From the NCBI RefSeq assembly GCF_018375725.1, contig NZ_JAHACR010000004.1, positions 1-61,129 of the forward strand: a DNA stretch of 61,129 nt. The letters run 5' to 3'. Each line of letters opens with the position of its first letter. Position 1 is the stretch's first letter. This DNA is from Burkholderia sp. GTDB taxonomy: Bacteria; Pseudomonadota; Gammaproteobacteria; Burkholderiales; Burkholderiaceae. Under the pieces are notes generated by a model, which was not told the DNA's origin, did no database searches, and saw nothing but the letters and a program-made list of their open reading frames with translations. Both the position numbers and the translations under genes were made by a program. Below, piece by piece: positions 58,934 through 61,129 of the stretch.

Positions 58934-61129
58934 TGGACTTCTCCGGTTTGGTTGACTGGCACGTTCGTGCCGGAAGGTACTGCTTGGGGGAAACTGGCAG
59001 CAGGCGCCTGTCGCGCGCGACGGCGCTGCAACAGGAACCACGCTGCGGGAATCACGAACATGGACAGAAGTGGTGCGGTCACCATGCCGCCGACCATCGG
59101 CGCGGCGATCCGCTGCATGACCTCCGACCCGGCGCCATGTCCGACCATGATGGGAATGAGGCCCGCGAGCACGACGGCCACCGTCATGGCCTTCGGCCGC
59201 ACGCGCAGCACGGCGCCTTCGCGGATCGCATCGAACAGCAGCGCCTCGGTGAGCGGCTCGCCATCCTCCAGCCGGCGATTGAGCGCGCCTTTCAGGTACA
59301 GCAGCATCACCACGCCGAATTCGGCAGCGACGCCCGCGAGCGCGATGAATCCGACTGACGTCGCAACCGACACCGCATGGCCGAGCATCCAGATGAGCCA
59401 GAACCCGCCGACCAGCGCAAACGGTACGGTCGACATCAGCAGCAGCGCATCGGCAGCCGAGTTGAAGGTCAGGAACAGCAGCACGAAGATGACGACGAGC
59501 GTGACGGGGACCACCGTGCGCAGCTTGGCCGCCGCGCGTTCCAGGTACTCGAACTGGCCCGACCACGCAATCGAATAACCGGGTGGCAATTGGACCTGCT
59601 CGGCCACAACCTTCTGCATCGCCTTCACGGCGGACTGCAGGTCGGTGTTGCGGATATCGACATAGACATATCCGGAGAGCCGTGCGTTTTCGCTGCGAAT
59701 CATCGGTGGGCCGTCGGCGATCGTGATGTGCGCGACGTCGCCGAGCTGGATTTGCGCGCCGCGGTCAGTGACGACCGGCAACTGTCGCAATTTCTCGAGC
59801 GAGTCGCGAATTTCGCGTGGATAACGGATGTTGATGGGGAAACGCTCACGCCCCGCAATTACCTCGCCGACGTTCTCGCCGCCCACCGCCGAGGACACGA
59901 CCGACTGGATATCGGCCACCGACAGTCCGTAGCGGGCCGCGGCAAGCCGGTCGATATCCACGTCGATATAGCGTCCGCCGTTCAGCCGTTCCGCGAGTGC
60001 CGACGTCACGCCAGGCACACCTTTGACGGCCGTTTCGACCTGGGTCGCGATACGATCGATTTGCGTCAGGTCCGGCCCGGAAATCTTGACACCCACCGGC
60101 GTCTTGATGCCGGTCGACAACATGTCGAGACGATTGCGGATCGGCGGCACCCATACGTTCGACAGACCGGGCACCTTGACCGTCCGATCCAGCTCATCGA
60201 CCAGCTTCTCCGGCGTCATGCCCGGCCGCCACTGGCTACGCGGCTTGAACTGAATGGTGGTCTCGAACATCTCGAGTGGCGCCGGGTCCGTGGCCGTATC
60301 CGCGCGACCAGACTTGCCGAATACCGTCTCGACCTCGGGCACGGTCTTGATCAGGCGATCGGTCTGCTGCAGCAGTTCGCTCGCTTTCTGGGCCGAAATG
60401 CCCGGGAGCGCGGTCGGCATATACAACAGATCGCCCTCGTCGAGTGGTGGCATGAATTCGCCGCCTAGACGCGAAATCGGAACGATCGTGAGCACCAAGG
60501 CAACCGCCGCGAGACCAATGGCTGTCCACGGCCGACGCAACGTCGCCTCGAGCAACGGACGATACAACCGTATCAGCACGCGGTTGATCGGGTTCGCGTT
60601 TTCGTGCGGAATCCGCCCGCGGATCAGATAGCCCATCAACACGGGCACGAGTGTGACCGACAAGCCGGCCGCCGCCGCGATCGTGTAGGTCTTCGTGAAC
60701 GCCAGCGGCGAGAACAGCTTGCCTTCCTGTCCTTCGAGCGAGAACACCGGAATGAACGACAGCGTGATGATGAGCAGCGAGAAAAACAATGCCGGCCCAA
60801 CCTCGGCGGCCGAAGTCGCGATGAGCTCCCAGCGTTGAGCGGCGGTCATCCGTGTATCGGGATGCTCATGATCGAACGCTTCCAGGTGTTTGTGCGCGTT
60901 CTCGATCATCACGATGGCCGCGTCGATCATTGCGCCGATCGCGATCGCGATGCCGCCAAGCGACATCAGGTTCGCGTTGACTCCCTGATAGCGCATCACA
61001 ATGAACGCGGCCAGCACGCCAAGCGGCAACGACAGAATGGCGACGAACGCGCTGCGCAGGTGAAACAGGAACACGGCACAGACGAGCCCGACGATGATGA
61101 ACTCCTCGATGAGCTTGTCCTTCAGGTTG
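58930..61129 (-). CDS. cusA: CusA-type RND heavy-metal efflux pump, 3' part
   Basis: About 733 C-terminal codons of an approximately 1040-residue RND transporter; the 5' end lies beyond the right edge. The visible protein has many membrane helices, the porter loops (for example VFGKSGRADTATDPAPLEM) and HME-type TM4-TM6 blocks (GGIAIAIGAMIDAAIVMIEN, with Asp in the proton relay). CusA pumps Cu(I)/Ag(I) across both membranes with CusB and CusC, whose genes are expected further right. Confidence 0.93.
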   Translation of the reverse strand, partial: NLKDKLIEEFIIVGLVCAVFLFHLRSAFVAILSLPLGVLAAFIVMRYQGVNANLMSLGGIAIAIGAMIDAAIVMIENAHKHLEAFDHEHPDTRMTAAQRWELIATSAAEVGPALFFSLLIITLSFIPVFSLEGQEGKLFSPLAFTKTYTIAAAAGLSVTLVPVLMGYLIRGRIPHENANPINRVLIRLYRPLLEATLRRPWTAIGLAAVALVLTIVPISRLGGEFMPPLDEGDLLYMPTALPGISAQKASELLQQTDRLIKTVPEVETVFGKSGRADTATDPAPLEMFETTIQFKPRSQWRPGMTPEKLVDELDRTVKVPGLSNVWVPPIRNRLDMLSTGIKTPVGVKISGPDLTQIDRIATQVETAVKGVPGVTSALAERLNGGRYIDVDIDRLAAARYGLSVADIQSVVSSAVGGENVGEVIAGRERFPINIRYPREIRDSLEKLRQLPVVTDRGAQIQLGDVAHITIADGPPMIRSENARLSGYVYVDIRNTDLQSAVKAMQKVVAEQVQLPPGYSIAWSGQFEYLERAAAKLRTVVPVTLVVIFVLLFLTFNSAADALLLMSTVPFALVGGFWLIWMLGHAVSVATSVGFIALAGVAAEFGVVMLLYLKGALNRRLEDGEPLTEALLFDAIREGAVLRVRPKAMTVAVVLAGLIPIMVGHGAGSEVMQRIAAPMVGGMVTAPLLSMFVIPAAWFLLQRRRARQAPAASFPQAVPSGTNVPVNQTGEVQ

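Noticed and set aside
58166..59578. 470-codon + strand frame opposite cusF and cusA
   Set aside because: CusA and CusF are unmistakable on the minus strand.

Overview
The window looks like part of a large conjugative plasmid, or an integrated plasmid-like island, from a high-GC betaproteobacterium of the Burkholderia/Cupriavidus type. This rests on codon use, the P-type transfer genes, the R64-like thin-pilus genes, an actin-type partition operon, an FlhC homologue and a copper/silver efflux operon. No rRNA, tRNA or CRISPR array was seen. No relaxase, VirD4, VirB11, prepilin peptidase or clear replication initiator lies inside the window, so the mobile unit must extend past the left edge or depend on other loci.

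Layout. (1) 1-13.4 kb: a P-type (VirB/Trb) type IV secretion locus on the + strand: end of virB2, then virB3, virB4, two tandem virB5/trbJ genes, virB6, two small membrane proteins, an unusual membrane-anchored double AAA+ ATPase, virB8, virB9, virB10, a lipoprotein with VirB9-like and OmpA-like parts, and a TcpQ/PilL-type protein. (2) 13.6-23.1 kb: a type IVb thin-pilus operon, pilN-O-P-Q-R-S and then pilV. (3) 23.1-24.3 kb: degenerate DNA. (4) 24.3-26.7 kb, minus strand: a ParM-like actin ATPase, a probable ParR-type partner, an unknown protein and a VirB1/PilT-type lytic transglycosylase. Upstream lies a repeat-rich GGCC palindrome region, a candidate centromere or origin. (5) 27-28.2 kb: a strong promoter and structured DNA but no convincing gene. 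(6) 28.2-42.7 kb: accessory genes: a tyrosine integrase, many uncharacterised proteins, a duplicated pair of about 190-residue proteins, a full-length orphan FlhC, an N6-adenine methyltransferase and a run of very small proteins. (7) 42.8-44.75 kb: an IS66 transposase remnant split by a complete IS256-family element with an 8-bp target duplication. (8) 45-48.4 kb: a large regulator with tandem helix-turn-helix domains and small genes. (9) 48.4-54.3 kb: a fragment of an SRAP (YedK-type) gene, then a Tn554/RIT-like module of three tyrosine recombinases plus a small HTH/coiled-coil protein. (10) 54.4-61.1 kb, minus strand: copper/silver cargo: PII-like protein, PCYCGC-motif protein, small metal-related membrane and secreted proteins, dsbD, cusF and the 3' part of cusA.

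The most interesting regulatory signal is a short palindrome (TTCYTG-N-YARGAA-like) that recurs upstream of virB8, pilN, pilV, parM and both members of the duplicated accessory gene pair, and once over a near-consensus promoter with no obvious gene. In three places it lies on the -35 hexamer of a recognisable promoter. This suggests one DNA-binding regulator coordinating transfer, pilus, partition and accessory genes. That is an inference; the regulator is not identified.
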